Source of the DNA: Plantago ovata
Taxonomy: Eukaryota; Streptophyta; Magnoliopsida; Lamiales; Plantaginaceae
Direction: 5' to 3'
DNA: 64,000 bases
Assembly (NCBI GenBank): GCA_028274465.1
Contig: CM051456.1
Span: forward strand, 65,458,753 to 65,522,752
The notes under the pieces were generated by a model, which saw only the letters and a list, made by a program, of their open reading frames with translations, did not search any database and was not told where the DNA came from. Positions 55,793-64,000 of the stretch are shown here, piece after piece; positions within the stretch are counted from its first letter, which is position 1, and each line of letters starts with the position of its first letter. The position numbers and the translations under genes were made by a program.

Positions 55793-58700
55793 CTAACCTT
55801 TAGTGGAGGCGGTAAGGGTAAGCTCAAGGTGATCAACCTCCCTTTGATCACTAGATATCTCGAAGTATGGCTTCACTCGCTGGCCATTTACCTTGAAGGT
55901 ATTGCCCGTCTTTGGATCAAAGAGTTCTACAGCTCCATGAGGAGCAACTTTGATGATTTCGTACGGTCCATCCCAACGAGTACGGAGCTTTCCAGGAAAT
56001 AGTCGAAGGCGAGAATTAAATACCAAAGCTTTTTGCCCAGGAATCAGTTCCTTACGTACTATACCACGATCATGATACTTCTTAGTACGTTCCTTGTAGA
56101 TCTTGGCATTCTCATAAGCACCTAGTCGTAATTCGTCAAGCTCATCTAGTTGCAAGAATCGTTCCTCGCCAACTTTTCCCATATCAAGATTGAGTGCTTT
56201 TATAGCCCAATATGCCTTGTGTTCTAGTTCTACGGGAAGATGACATGCTTTCCCATACACAAGTCTGTACGGAGTAGTTCCAATCACCGTTTTGTAGCTA
56301 GTCATGTATGCCCAAAGTGCATCGTTCAATTTTCCTGCCCAATCTTTCCTACTTGGCTTCACCACTCGCTCCAGGATCTTCTTAATTTGACGGTTGCTAA
56401 CCTCGACTTGGCCCGATGTCTGTGGGTGGTATGGCGTAGCGACGCTATGGTGGACACTGTATCTCTTAAGAAGGAAGACAAAGGTTCTATTGACGAAGTG
56501 TAACCCTCCATCACTGATGATTGTCCTAGGGCACCCAAATCTAGAGAATATTACCTCCTTCAAGAACTTCATAACAACTGCGCCGTCATTTGTTTTTGTA
56601 GGAATTGCCTCCACCCATTTAGTCACATAATCCACCGCAACAAGAATGTATACATAGCCTCCACTTGACGGAAATGGTCCCATGAAATCAATGCCCCATA
56701 CATCGAAAGGTTCGACCACTAGATTCCCTTGAAGGGGCATTTCGTCTTTCTTGCCAATATTACCACCTCGTTGACACGGGTCACAATTCTTCACAAAACT
56801 TCGAGCATCTCGGTATATTGTTGGCCAGAAAAATCCTGCTTGCAGTACCTTGCGAGCTGTTTTCAAGCCACTATAGTGTCCCCCACAATTAAGCTCATGG
56901 CAATGACTCAACACACTTTGTTGCTCTTCTTGTGGCACGCATCTCCTTAGAATCCCATCAGCTCCTTCTTTGAATAGATGCGAATCATCCCATATGTAAG
57001 TCCTGCAACGCTTGGCAAGGGCTCTCTTGTCTAAGGCTGAAAAGTTAGTGGGGCAAACATTCATAGCCAAATAGTTTACAATATCAGCATACCATGGCTC
57101 TTCATTAGACTTCATTAAGTGCTCATCCGGGAGGTCCTCATTGATGGGTATCGAATCAACAGGGATATTAGGTATTCTAGACAAATGATCGGCTACTAAA
57201 TTCTCCCTACCAGCTCTATCCACTATGGTCAAATCAAATTCTTGCAGCAAAAGGACCCAACGGATTAACCTAGGCTTAGAATCTTGCTTAGCTATCAAAT
57301 GTCTCAAAGCAGCATGATCAGTATGGACATTCACAGGATGACCAATTAAATAAGATCTAAACTTTTGTAAAGCAAAGACAACAACTAAAAATTCCTTTTC
57401 AGTAGTTGTATAATTAACTTGCGCAGAGTCTAGAGTCTTACTAACATAATAAATCACACGATACTGCTTATCAACTTTTGGGCATAAAACAACACCCATA
57501 GCAAAATTTGAAGCATCACACATAATCTCAAAAGGAAGACTCAAGTCAGGCGGCACAACAATGGGAGCAGAAACAAGCTTTTCCTTAAGGGTATTAAAAG
57601 CAACTAAGCATTCATTAGAGAAATGGAAAACCACATCTTTTGCAAGCAAGCTACTTAAAGGTTTAGCAATTTTCGAAAAATCTTTAATAAACCTCCTATG
57701 AAACCCTACATGGCCAAGAAAAGATTGCAATTCTTTCACGCAAGTAGGTGGGGGAAGTTTTTCAATGATTTCGATCTTACCCTTGTCTACCTCAATACTT
57801 CTTTCAGAAACTACATGTCCTAGAATAATGCCTTCTCTAACCATGTAATGACTCTTCTCCCAGCTTAAGGTCAAATTGCATTCAATGCATCTTTTCAAAA
57901 CAAGATCTAATCTTTGCAAGCATTCATCAAATGAATCACCAAAAGGGGAAAAATCATCCATGAAAACTTCAACAAACTTAGTTACCATGTCAGAGAAAAC
58001 AGAAAGCATGCACCTTTGAAAAGTGGCGGGAGCGTTGCATAGTCCAAATGGCATCCTTCTATAGGCAAATGTTCCGATTGGGCAAGTGAATGTCGTCTTC
58101 TCCTGATCCTCCGGTGCAATCAGAATCTGGTAGAACCCTGATAAACCATCAAGAAAACAATAAAATTTCCGCCCCGCAAGGCGGTTTAGCATGTCATCTA
58201 TAAATGGTAAAGGGAAGTGGTCTTTCTTAGTTGCGGCATTTAATCTCCTATAGTCTATGCACATCCGCCATCCAATGGTCTTCCTAACCGGTACCAACTC
58301 TTCCTTCTTATTCTCTTCCACCGTGACTCCTGATTTCTTAGGAACTACATGTACCGGGCTCACCCATTGACTATCAGGAATGGGGTAAATCATATCGGCA
58401 TCTAGCAACTTGATCACTTCTTTCTTCACTACCTCTTGCATGGCCGGATTTATCCTTCGCTGAGGTTGCCTAACGGGTTTGGCATCTTGTTCTAGAGTGA
58501 TGTTGTGCACAAACCGTGTAGGGCTAATTCCTTTGATATCACTAATCCCCCATCCTATAGCTGCAGAATTTTCTTTCAATACTTCAATCACCCTACTTTC
58601 TTCATTGTTGGAGAGATGTGAGGAGACTATTACAGGCTTCTTCTGATTTTCTCCTAAGTACACATACTTGAGGTGCGTAGGAAGTGGTTTCAATTCTAAG

Positions 58701-58846
58701 CTAGGCTCTTCAGGAAATCTACTTTCTTCCTCTTCTTCATCTAAAGGTTCAAGTACCTCCTCTCCTGCGGGAATTTCTGGGGTGCTATCCATTATTTCAA
58801 CTAGTTCCCTTCCTTCCTCGGTCATGTAGCACGCCTCAGTTTGCAT
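55793..58846 (-). CDS. Athila-type gypsy pol: reverse transcriptase, RNase H, integrase (1017 codons, uninterrupted)
   Basis: The frame has no stop over 1017 codons. Reverse transcriptase: [13 protein letters not shown] (159-171), [12 protein letters not shown] (192-203), catalytic Asp233 in FLDGLSG, and the FMDDF box (Asp297, Asp298), a form usual in the Athila/Tat branch. RNase H: Asp444 in CDASNFAMG, Glu483, Asp510 in HTDHAALRH and Asp553 in ADHLSRI. Integrase: H2C2 zinc site (His648, His655, Cys686, Cys689), catalytic Asp718 (GIDFMGP), Asp777 (ISDGGLHF), Glu813 (GQVEVSNRQ), with exactly 35 residues between the last two. The usual start is as part of a Gag-Pol fusion, so the ATG at 58846 is only the frame's first Met. 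All key catalytic residues are present, so it could be functional if joined to protease and gag. Confidence 0.93.
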   Translation of the reverse strand: MQTEACYMTEEGRELVEIMDSTPEIPAGEEVLEPLDEEEEESRFPEEPSLELKPLPTHLKYVYLGENQKKPVIVSSHLSNNEESRVIEVLKENSAAIGWGISDIKGISPTRFVHNITLEQDAKPVRQPQRRINPAMQEVVKKEVIKLLDADMIYPIPDSQWVSPVHVVPKKSGVTVEENKKEELVPVRKTIGWRMCIDYRRLNAATKKDHFPLPFIDDMLNRLAGRKFYCFLDGLSGFYQILIAPEDQEKTTFTCPIGTFAYRRMPFGLCNAPATFQRCMLSVFSDMVTKFVEVFMDDFSPFGDSFDECLQRLDLVLKRCIECNLTLSWEKSHYMVREGIILGHVVSERSIEVDKGKIEIIEKLPPPTCVKELQSFLGHVGFHRRFIKDFSKIAKPLSSLLAKDVVFHFSNECLVAFNTLKEKLVSAPIVVPPDLSLPFEIMCDASNFAMGVVLCPKVDKQYRVIYYVSKTLDSAQVNYTTTEKEFLVVVFALQKFRSYLIGHPVNVHTDHAALRHLIAKQDSKPRLIRWVLLLQEFDLTIVDRAGRENLVADHLSRIPNIPVDSIPINEDLPDEHLMKSNEEPWYADIVNYLAMNVCPTNFSALDKRALAKRCRTYIWDDSHLFKEGADGILRRCVPQEEQQSVLSHCHELNCGGHYSGLKTARKVLQAGFFWPTIYRDARSFVKNCDPCQRGGNIGKKDEMPLQGNLVVEPFDVWGIDFMGPFPSSGGYVYILVAVDYVTKWVEAIPTKTNDGAVVMKFLKEVIFSRFGCPRTIISDGGLHFVNRTFVFLLKRYSVHHSVATPYHPQTSGQVEVSNRQIKKILERVVKPSRKDWAGKLNDALWAYMTSYKTVIGTTPYRLVYGKACHLPVELEHKAYWAIKALNLDMGKVGEERFLQLDELDELRLGAYENAKIYKERTKKYHDRGIVRKELIPGQKALVFNSRLRLFPGKLRTRWDGPYEIIKVAPHGAVELFDPKTGNTFKVNGQRVKPYFEISSDQREVDHLELTLTASTKG

Positions 58847-58848
58847 GG

Positions 58849-60362
58849 TTAGTGCCTCCTCAAGTGGTTCATGATTATCATGGCAATGATGAAGTCCGTG
58901 ACTTCCTTATCTCCGATGCTGCATCCTACCAACTCAATCTTCTCTCCCATTACCTCCATGGTTATTTTCTTGCCCTTAAGTTCAAGGCATGTGTTGGTAG
59001 TGGCCATGAATGGTCTCCCAAGTAGTACTACGTGCTCGCGAATATGGCTCTTTCCCTCGTCTGCAGACTTCATTACTACAAAATCGGCTGGGATTATCAA
59101 TTTGTCCACCTTCACAAGGATGTCCTCTATTATCCCGACCGGCCTCTTCACACTTTGGTCCGCCATTTGGACGACCATATCAGTTGGTGTCAATTCTCCG
59201 AGATCCAGAGCCTTGTATACCGAATAGGGCATTAAGTTAATGCTAGCCCCTAAGTCAAGCATTGCCTTCGTAGTTCGTCCATTCCCTAAGGCGATGTCGA
59301 TGATGAAACTTCCAGGATCCTTTTTCTTCACGGGTAGTCCGGCAATTGAGTTGACCGTTTCAACCCCATTCACTTCCTTTCCTGAAGTAACCCTTTTGTT
59401 CTTGATCTCACGAAAGAATTTCGTGTAAGCTGGAATGTTTTAGATTAAATCGAAGAGAGGTACATTGACTTCCACTTTTGTGAGGCGTTGGAATAGGGGT
59501 GACTCTCGAATATCCTTCTTTGCTGGCTTGATCCGACTTGGGAATGGTACATGTGGCTTTGGAGGCACATATGGATTAGAAGATTTGTGAAGTTCCCCTG
59601 GCGTAGGAGTTCCTACCTCGACTTCATCATCACCTATGTCTTCCACAGATGGTCTTGGTTCATCATTCTTTCCTGGAACTTCTTGAGGTTCTTCGGGACT
59701 TTCGCTAACCTCTTGTTCTGTGCTCGATCCTGCATTTTCGGTCCCAGTAGATTCAACACGTTTAGGACGCACGAAGTTAGGGATTTTGGTCATCTTGCCT
59801 CCACGGAGTAGTAGATTCACCTCTTCGCACTCATTCTCCTTGGTCGTAACAGTTGGAAGTGGCTCAGGATCAGTTTCAGGTGTCACATCGGGGGAACTGG
59901 GGTCGTCCAATTCCCTGGAGTTGGGGGGCTATTCGCCCCCCATATCGGGCGGTTCAGCCCCCACTTTAAGGGGGCATCTTCGACTGCTTTTCCGCACTTT
60001 TCACACTTAAGCAGGCTAAACTCCTTGATAAGTTGCTCAGTTACTTCGACCGCTTCAAAATCCTTTTCGATGCGAAGATTGTTTTCAGCTTGCCCTGTGT
60101 GTGCTATCTCGAAAACACTCTCAATGGCTTTAATCCCTGCGTAAAACGCAAGTTCCGCCTCTTCACTGATATCTTTGTCTTCAGAATATCCTTCGTATAA
60201 ACCGTCAGTTTCTCCCCGATTCAAATATATGTTGGTGACTTGACTCGACATTATCTTCTCTGATTGCGCGGATCCATTGGCGTACTTTTGAAAGACCTTC
60301 TCCGCCTCTTCAACTGTACATTCTTCTAGACCTCCACACATCCCATCCAACTCATTGTCCAC
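58849..60362 (-). pseudogene. Remains of gag and aspartic protease of the pol-bearing half
   Basis: The 59373-58849 part contains AMLDLGASINLMPYSVY, the Athila-type protease site (Asp-Leu-Gly), and VVLLGRPFMATTNT. It is separated from the gag-like linker 59910-59440 by a TAA at 59440-59442 in the same frame; the following NIPAYTKFFREI is typical of the region before protease. A one-base shift near 58880 separates protease from pol. Upstream, 60362-59883 lies in another frame. It carries KCEKCGKAVEDAP and, in the coding sequence itself, GGGGCGAATAGCCCCC- and GGCTGAACCGCCC-type palindromes (59925-59975). Main gag domain and 5' LTR are absent beyond 60362. Confidence 0.8.
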
Positions 60363-60478
60363 TCAAATTCATCTATATCTCTCTTTAACCATGGGAGTGA
60401 TCTTTACCATACTTACACCTATATCTTTTCCAACACTTCTACTTCCCCTCACTCTTCCTTGTATCCACACTAAAAATA
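60363..60478. other. Junction between Athila-like element and nuclease gene
   Basis: About 115 bp of pyrimidine-rich sequence that serves as the immediate 5' flank of the nuclease ORF. The exact edge of the retroelement cannot be placed. Confidence 0.4.
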
Positions 60479-61810
60479 ATGTCAAGTTATGCTTCTTCCA
60501 GTCTCAACGAAATGGATGAGTTGGAAGAACAAAACCAAACACTTAATCGCATTCTCGAGGATATGGTCATAAAAATTCCTACCATGTTACAACCCACAAG
60601 CCACAATACTAGAGCTAAGAGGCGTCATATTGAGCGAATTCGTGAGGATGGTCATGAACAACTGTTCAAAATGTATTTTTCAAACATGCCAATCTACCAT
60701 GAAGATATTTTTCGTCGTAGGTTTCGAATGAGAAAGCACGTCTTTGAGCGTATAATGGAGGCACTAAGTTCCGATGAATATTTTCAGCAGAAGCGTGATG
60801 CCACTGGTCGGCTAGGTATGTCTTTGATCCAAAAATGTATTGGTGCTATAAGAGTTTTAGCCTACGGAACATCACCAGATTTGCATGACGAGTGCCTTCG
60901 AATGAGCGAACAAGTGATAAGAAAATCAGTTATGAAGTTTGCAGAAGGCGTAGTTGCCAACTTTGGGAATGAATACCTTAGACGTCCAACACAAGAAGAC
61001 ATGGCGCGACTACTACACATTGGTGAAGAACGTGGATTTCCGGGCATGATGGGAAGTATTGACTGCATGCACTGGGAATGGAAGAATTGTTCGACTGCTT
61101 GGGCAGGGCAGTATCAAGGAAGAAGTGGGAAATCAACGATTATTTTTGAAGCTGTTGCATCCGAAGACCTATGGATTTGGCATGCATTTTTTGGATCCCC
61201 AGGTACAAACAATGATATTAATGTGCTAAACAAATCACCTATTTTCGATGATATTTTAGCAGGCCGTGCACCGAAAGTCAATTACACCATTAACGGCCGA
61301 CAAAGAAATATGGGGTATTACTTCACTGATGGCATATATCCAGCATGGGCTGCATTTGTCAAATCTATCAAGTCTCCTATTGTCCGTAAGCACAAGTTAT
61401 TTGCTCAACATCAAGAGTCTGTTACGAAAGATGTTGAACGGGCATTTGGTGTTCTACAAGCTCGATTCGCATTTATAAAAAATCTATGTTTTCTATGGGA
61501 TCGACATGCCATGGGGACAATTATGCATGCGTGTATCATCATGCACAATATGATAGTGGAGGATGAAAGAGACACTTATTTGAACTATACCGATCCCAAA
61601 GAATTTATGAATGATCGGACGAGACAGGTCAACCAAGAAGAGCCTGAAGAAGGCTATGTGGATCCCATTTTCAACTTCTCCACGGAACGAATTGTAAGTG
61701 TTGCCCAATATATGACTAACAGGGATCAACTTCGGAATAGAGAGGCGCACAAGGAACTTATGAACGACTTGATTGAGCACATATGGGAGAATTTCAATGA
61801 GGAGGACTAA
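60479..61810 (+). CDS. PIF/Harbinger-type DDE nuclease, intact single exon (443 aa)
   Basis: The ORF is open for 443 codons from ATG 60479. Residues 75-185 give the helical N-terminal part (HEDIFRRRFRMRKHVFERIM, RLGMSLIQKCIGAIRVLAYG, LRRPTQEDMARLL). The catalytic core has GSIDCMHWEWKNC (Asp195), GTNNDINVLNKS (Asp246) and DVERAFGVLQARF (Glu320), matching the plant transposon protein family (PF04827, HARBI1/ALP1-like). All three acidic residues are present. It differs from the three-exon nuclease at 49869-52722 in structure and sequence, so it belongs to a separate Harbinger lineage or a domesticated gene. I saw no Myb/SANT partner and no terminal inverted repeats around it. TAA stop at 61808-61810. 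Confidence 0.88.
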   Translation: MSSYASSSLNEMDELEEQNQTLNRILEDMVIKIPTMLQPTSHNTRAKRRHIERIREDGHEQLFKMYFSNMPIYHEDIFRRRFRMRKHVFERIMEALSSDEYFQQKRDATGRLGMSLIQKCIGAIRVLAYGTSPDLHDECLRMSEQVIRKSVMKFAEGVVANFGNEYLRRPTQEDMARLLHIGEERGFPGMMGSIDCMHWEWKNCSTAWAGQYQGRSGKSTIIFEAVASEDLWIWHAFFGSPGTNNDINVLNKSPIFDDILAGRAPKVNYTINGRQRNMGYYFTDGIYPAWAAFVKSIKSPIVRKHKLFAQHQESVTKDVERAFGVLQARFAFIKNLCFLWDRHAMGTIMHACIIMHNMIVEDERDTYLNYTDPKEFMNDRTRQVNQEEPEEGYVDPIFNFSTERIVSVAQYMTNRDQLRNREAHKELMNDLIEHIWENFNEED

Positions 61811-62571
61811 ATATGTATTTTTATTTCGTTTTTTCATAATTCTGCATTTCATGTTTTTCGTTGTAATCAATTTATAAAAATATTGTAATATTAATTTTTT
61901 TCCTTTAGTAATGGTTGTACTTTATTAATATAATAATGCTTAATTTGTTATTTCGGAAAATTAGAGAGCTTTTCTAGATTAGTACAGTAATTTTATAATA
62001 ATATACAATTATTATATTATAATTATTAAATGATAATAAGAAAATAAAAAAAACAAATAAATTGAATTGATTGGATGGTGGTTGGTCATGGATAAATGTG
62101 GTTTTTGGTGTTGTGGTGGGTTGGTTGAAGGATGGGGTATGTGTATGAGAGAGAAATTAATTTTTTATTTGAAATTGGATAGTGGGGTGGGTGTTGGGTG
62201 GTGGCTGATGACAGAAGAATGAAGATCTAAAATCGAATCTGTTCAGCGAAAACGTCCCTTTCTACTTTTTCTTTTTTCATTTCTTTTGTGTCTTCCCTAG
62301 ATCTATCTAAATAAATAGAAAGATGTTATTGTGAAATTGAAAGGAATATGTTGCTTACCTAAATATAATTACTTTAAGTTAAACCTTCCAGATCGGAACA
62401 ACTATTTTGTATTTTGGTAATTTTACATTTGTACTATTTGTCGGTACGTTTCGGTAAATTCTTTACATATGTTAACTTTTTTTAGCTCTACTTGACATCA
62501 AATAAAAGTCTAAATCATACGAAAAATATTAATTAAATTATATTATAAACGCACTCTATTTTCATAATATA
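61811..62571. other. AT-rich 3' flank of the nuclease gene
   Basis: AT-rich sequence with a GT-rich patch at 62080-62215 and a pyrimidine run near 62255-62290. No ORF, RNA gene or inverted terminal repeat recognised. Confidence 0.4.
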
Positions 62572-62573
62572 TA

Positions 62574-62872
62574 CTCCCTCCAATAAATTATACATGTCGT
62601 TTAAGAAAAAATAGTCTTTCAATTTTACTTGTCGTTCTTTGCCAATTCCAAAAAAATTATCATTAATTAATTTTGGGTTTAATGTTTATTTTATGGGAAT
62701 TCTAACATCTTCTTTCTTTCTTGCCTCCTATTGGTTGACTAAATTATTTTTTAAACTATCAATGTTTTATTATTGTTTTAAATGGCATAAAGTAACATTT
62801 AATGGGGGCAATTATTACTTTCTTAATAAGTGTGATTTTTCTAAAACGACATCTATTTTAAATGGGAGGGAG
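62574..62872. mobile_element. Stowaway-like MITE (Tc1/mariner), 299 bp
   Basis: The left end CTCCCTCCAATAAATTATAC and right end AAATGGGAGGGAG are inverted, with inner similarity continuing to GTCGTTT/AAACGAC. TA flanks both sides (62572-62573 and 62873-62874). Size, terminal motif and TA duplication fit Stowaway. It has no coding capacity; the 79-codon open frame inside is chance. Confidence 0.85.
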
Positions 62873-62956
62873 TATTAAATTGTTTTCTTAAAGTTAAGAT
62901 ATGTAAAACGAGATCAGACAGAAAAAAAAAATCAACAAAACAACAAATTCATAGAA

Positions 62957-63068
62957 TGATGAGTAGATGAAAAGTCAAAACCATTCTAAATGTGACAGAG
63001 TTTATGAGATGGTGATGAGTAGATGAAAAGTCAAAACCATTCTAAACGTAACAGGGTTTATGAGATGC
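62957..63068. repeat. Tandem duplication, two 56-bp units
   Basis: TGATGAGTAGATGAAAAGTC begins at 62957 and again at 63013. The units differ at a few positions (AAATGTGACAGAG versus AAACGTAACAGGG). Confidence 0.9.
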
Positions 63069-63763
63069 TAGACCACGTGAAAAATAATCATCGAGGAGAC
63101 AGAGGTTTAAACAATTTACACAATCTAAGGCACCCTTTCTCTTATTGTCATTGACTTGCCGGAACACCGAAGCAGCAACAAAATCTCCAAGTCTCTGGCA
63201 AAAAACTGAGCCAGCTTACTGAAATATCTAGGAAATAATATTAAAAGGAACATAATTTAATTAAACGAAATGGGTAGAGGCTCGGTATCTTTCAATAATT
63301 CACCGTGTTTCAGCATTTGAAAGTGAAGGCTGCTGCTGCAACTGCTACAATTCTTAAAATCCTTGGAGACAACAACAAAGGCTTTCGAAATCTTTGGACT
63401 TTCTTACAGCAAAAATGGAGTAATCAAAATCATCTTGAACGCGCTACTCGTTGGTGGTTGCCATAATGCTTCACACGTGGAACAGCTTCCAGGGCATCAT
63501 AGTATGTATTATCATGTACAAGAAGCTTGTTCTGTTGCACCATAAGCAACAAGAAGAAATAGTAATTAGAACTTCCGACTCATCAGAGTTGGTTGCATGT
63601 TTAACCTGCAATATCCAATAACATACATTCAACTGCATCAGCTGCAAACATGCTGGATCACAATGACAAACTCGGCTGGTCGTCTACATCCAATCCCCTG
63701 CAAAGCAAAGCGTCCATAACTGGTAAAGAACGAGAAAGAAGTCACCACAAAAAGTTCTAATCT
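63069..63763. other. Low-repeat interval with possible gene debris
   Basis: No transposon motif seen. A minus-strand stretch near 63435-63543 reads MVQQNKLLVHDNTYYDALEA and PRVKHYGNHQR without a stop, and 63100-63210 has another short coding-like patch (RLGDFVAASVFRQVNDNK on the minus strand). They look like exon fragments of a host gene in minus orientation, but I do not recognise the family and cannot define exon limits. Confidence 0.25.
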
Positions 63764-64000
63764 CATAGTTCTAAGGCAATTCAAACTCCAAGTAGATTTT
63801 TCCCATGTGCATATGTTAATTCTAAATTAACATATCCTTTCAAATCAAACCTCTATTATATTTCTAAAATATAATCTTTAATTGTATTTACATAAAATAC
63901 AATTAATTAACCAATTCAATTAATAATTCCACATCATTAATTGAGCCACTAATTATTATAATTAATTCCAAATCAATTATAATCAATCAATCACAATTAA
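63764..64000 (-). repeat. Partial Copia-1-family LTR at the window edge
   Basis: AAGGCAATTCAAACTCCAAG begins a match to 10267-10500 in the same orientation, with few differences, and runs off the window. It starts in the middle of the LTR, so its left part is missing. It may be part of another copy of the Copia-1 family. Confidence 0.85.

Larger units (their letters stand above)
31253..60362 (-). mobile_element. Two fused Athila-like elements sharing an expanded middle LTR
   Basis: Read on the minus strand: decayed gag (60362) - protease - pol (to 55793) - 3' noncoding region - polypurine tract - complete LTR (54171 to 41313, interrupted by a Harbinger) - four partial LTR units (41312-38256) - primer-binding site - gag-protease - extra-ORF cassette - 3' noncoding - LTR (32441-31253). 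One LTR therefore serves as the 3' LTR of the pol body and the 5' LTR of the gag body. The 5' LTR of the pol body is missing. The left flank is CAATA within Copia-2; no matching right flank is visible. Confidence 0.8.

Noticed and set aside
62639-62878. ORF of 79 codons
   Set aside because: It overlaps the MITE and reads through its terminal repeat; hydrophobic composition is due to AT-richness.

Overview
The window is a repeat-dense stretch of nuclear DNA from a flowering plant, probably a eudicot. I base this on plant Ty1/copia and Athila-type Ty3/gypsy retrotransposons with plant primer-binding sites (TGGTATCAGAGC; TGGCGCCGYTGCCGGGGA), PIF/Harbinger transposons with TAA target duplications, a Stowaway-like MITE, an NPH3-type BTB fragment and GT-AG introns. 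I see no clear intact host gene, rRNA, tRNA or CRISPR. Nearly everything is transposable elements inserted into one another.

Layout. 1-4499: 3' part of a plus-strand non-autonomous Athila-like element ending in a full LTR. 4600-11612: a decayed minus-strand Copia element (Copia-1) with a hairpin-rich leader and one LTR. 11613-12305: fragment resembling a SIRE-type LTR. 12316-18015: minus-strand gag-only gypsy element (family B). 18016-31252: plus-strand SIRE-like Copia (Copia-2), split by a 9.9-kb gag-only Athila-like element (19045-28909, duplication CTTGC). That element's 5' LTR is itself split by a solo LTR (19447-20719, duplication TGGGG). 31253-60362: two minus-strand Athila-like bodies sharing one middle LTR. 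The left body has gag and protease only. The right body has an uninterrupted 1017-codon reverse transcriptase-RNase H-integrase frame but a decayed gag. The shared LTR has grown into a tandem array: one complete LTR plus four 764-765-bp copies of its TATA-R-U5 part.

The complete LTR of that array is interrupted by an 11.7-kb PIF/Harbinger element (41847-53572) with terminal inverted repeats and TAA duplications. It carries the usual transposase pair on the minus strand: a SANT/Myb-like protein and a DDE nuclease. It also carries about 6 kb of extra sequence: an NPH3-like BTB exon, a second SANT-like gene behind its own TATA box, and a 600-bp ATT-rich satellite. A family-B solo LTR (50042-51443, duplication CTCAT) sits inside the nuclease gene near its 3' end. 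60479-61810 holds a separate intact single-exon Harbinger-type nuclease, followed by a MITE and a partial Copia-1-family LTR at the window edge.

How the parts relate. The gag-only Athila-like elements would need reverse transcriptase and integrase from a pol-bearing relative, and such a relative is physically fused to one of them here. A recurring unexplained theme is short perfect palindromes with family-specific arms and variable cores. They occur in LTRs and again just after gag (GGGGCGA-nn-CGCCCC in the Athila-like elements, CCAAGCG-nnn-CGCTTGG in family B). Covarying stem-loops in the Copia-1 leader look similar in kind. All boundaries and similarities were judged by eye; no database search was run.
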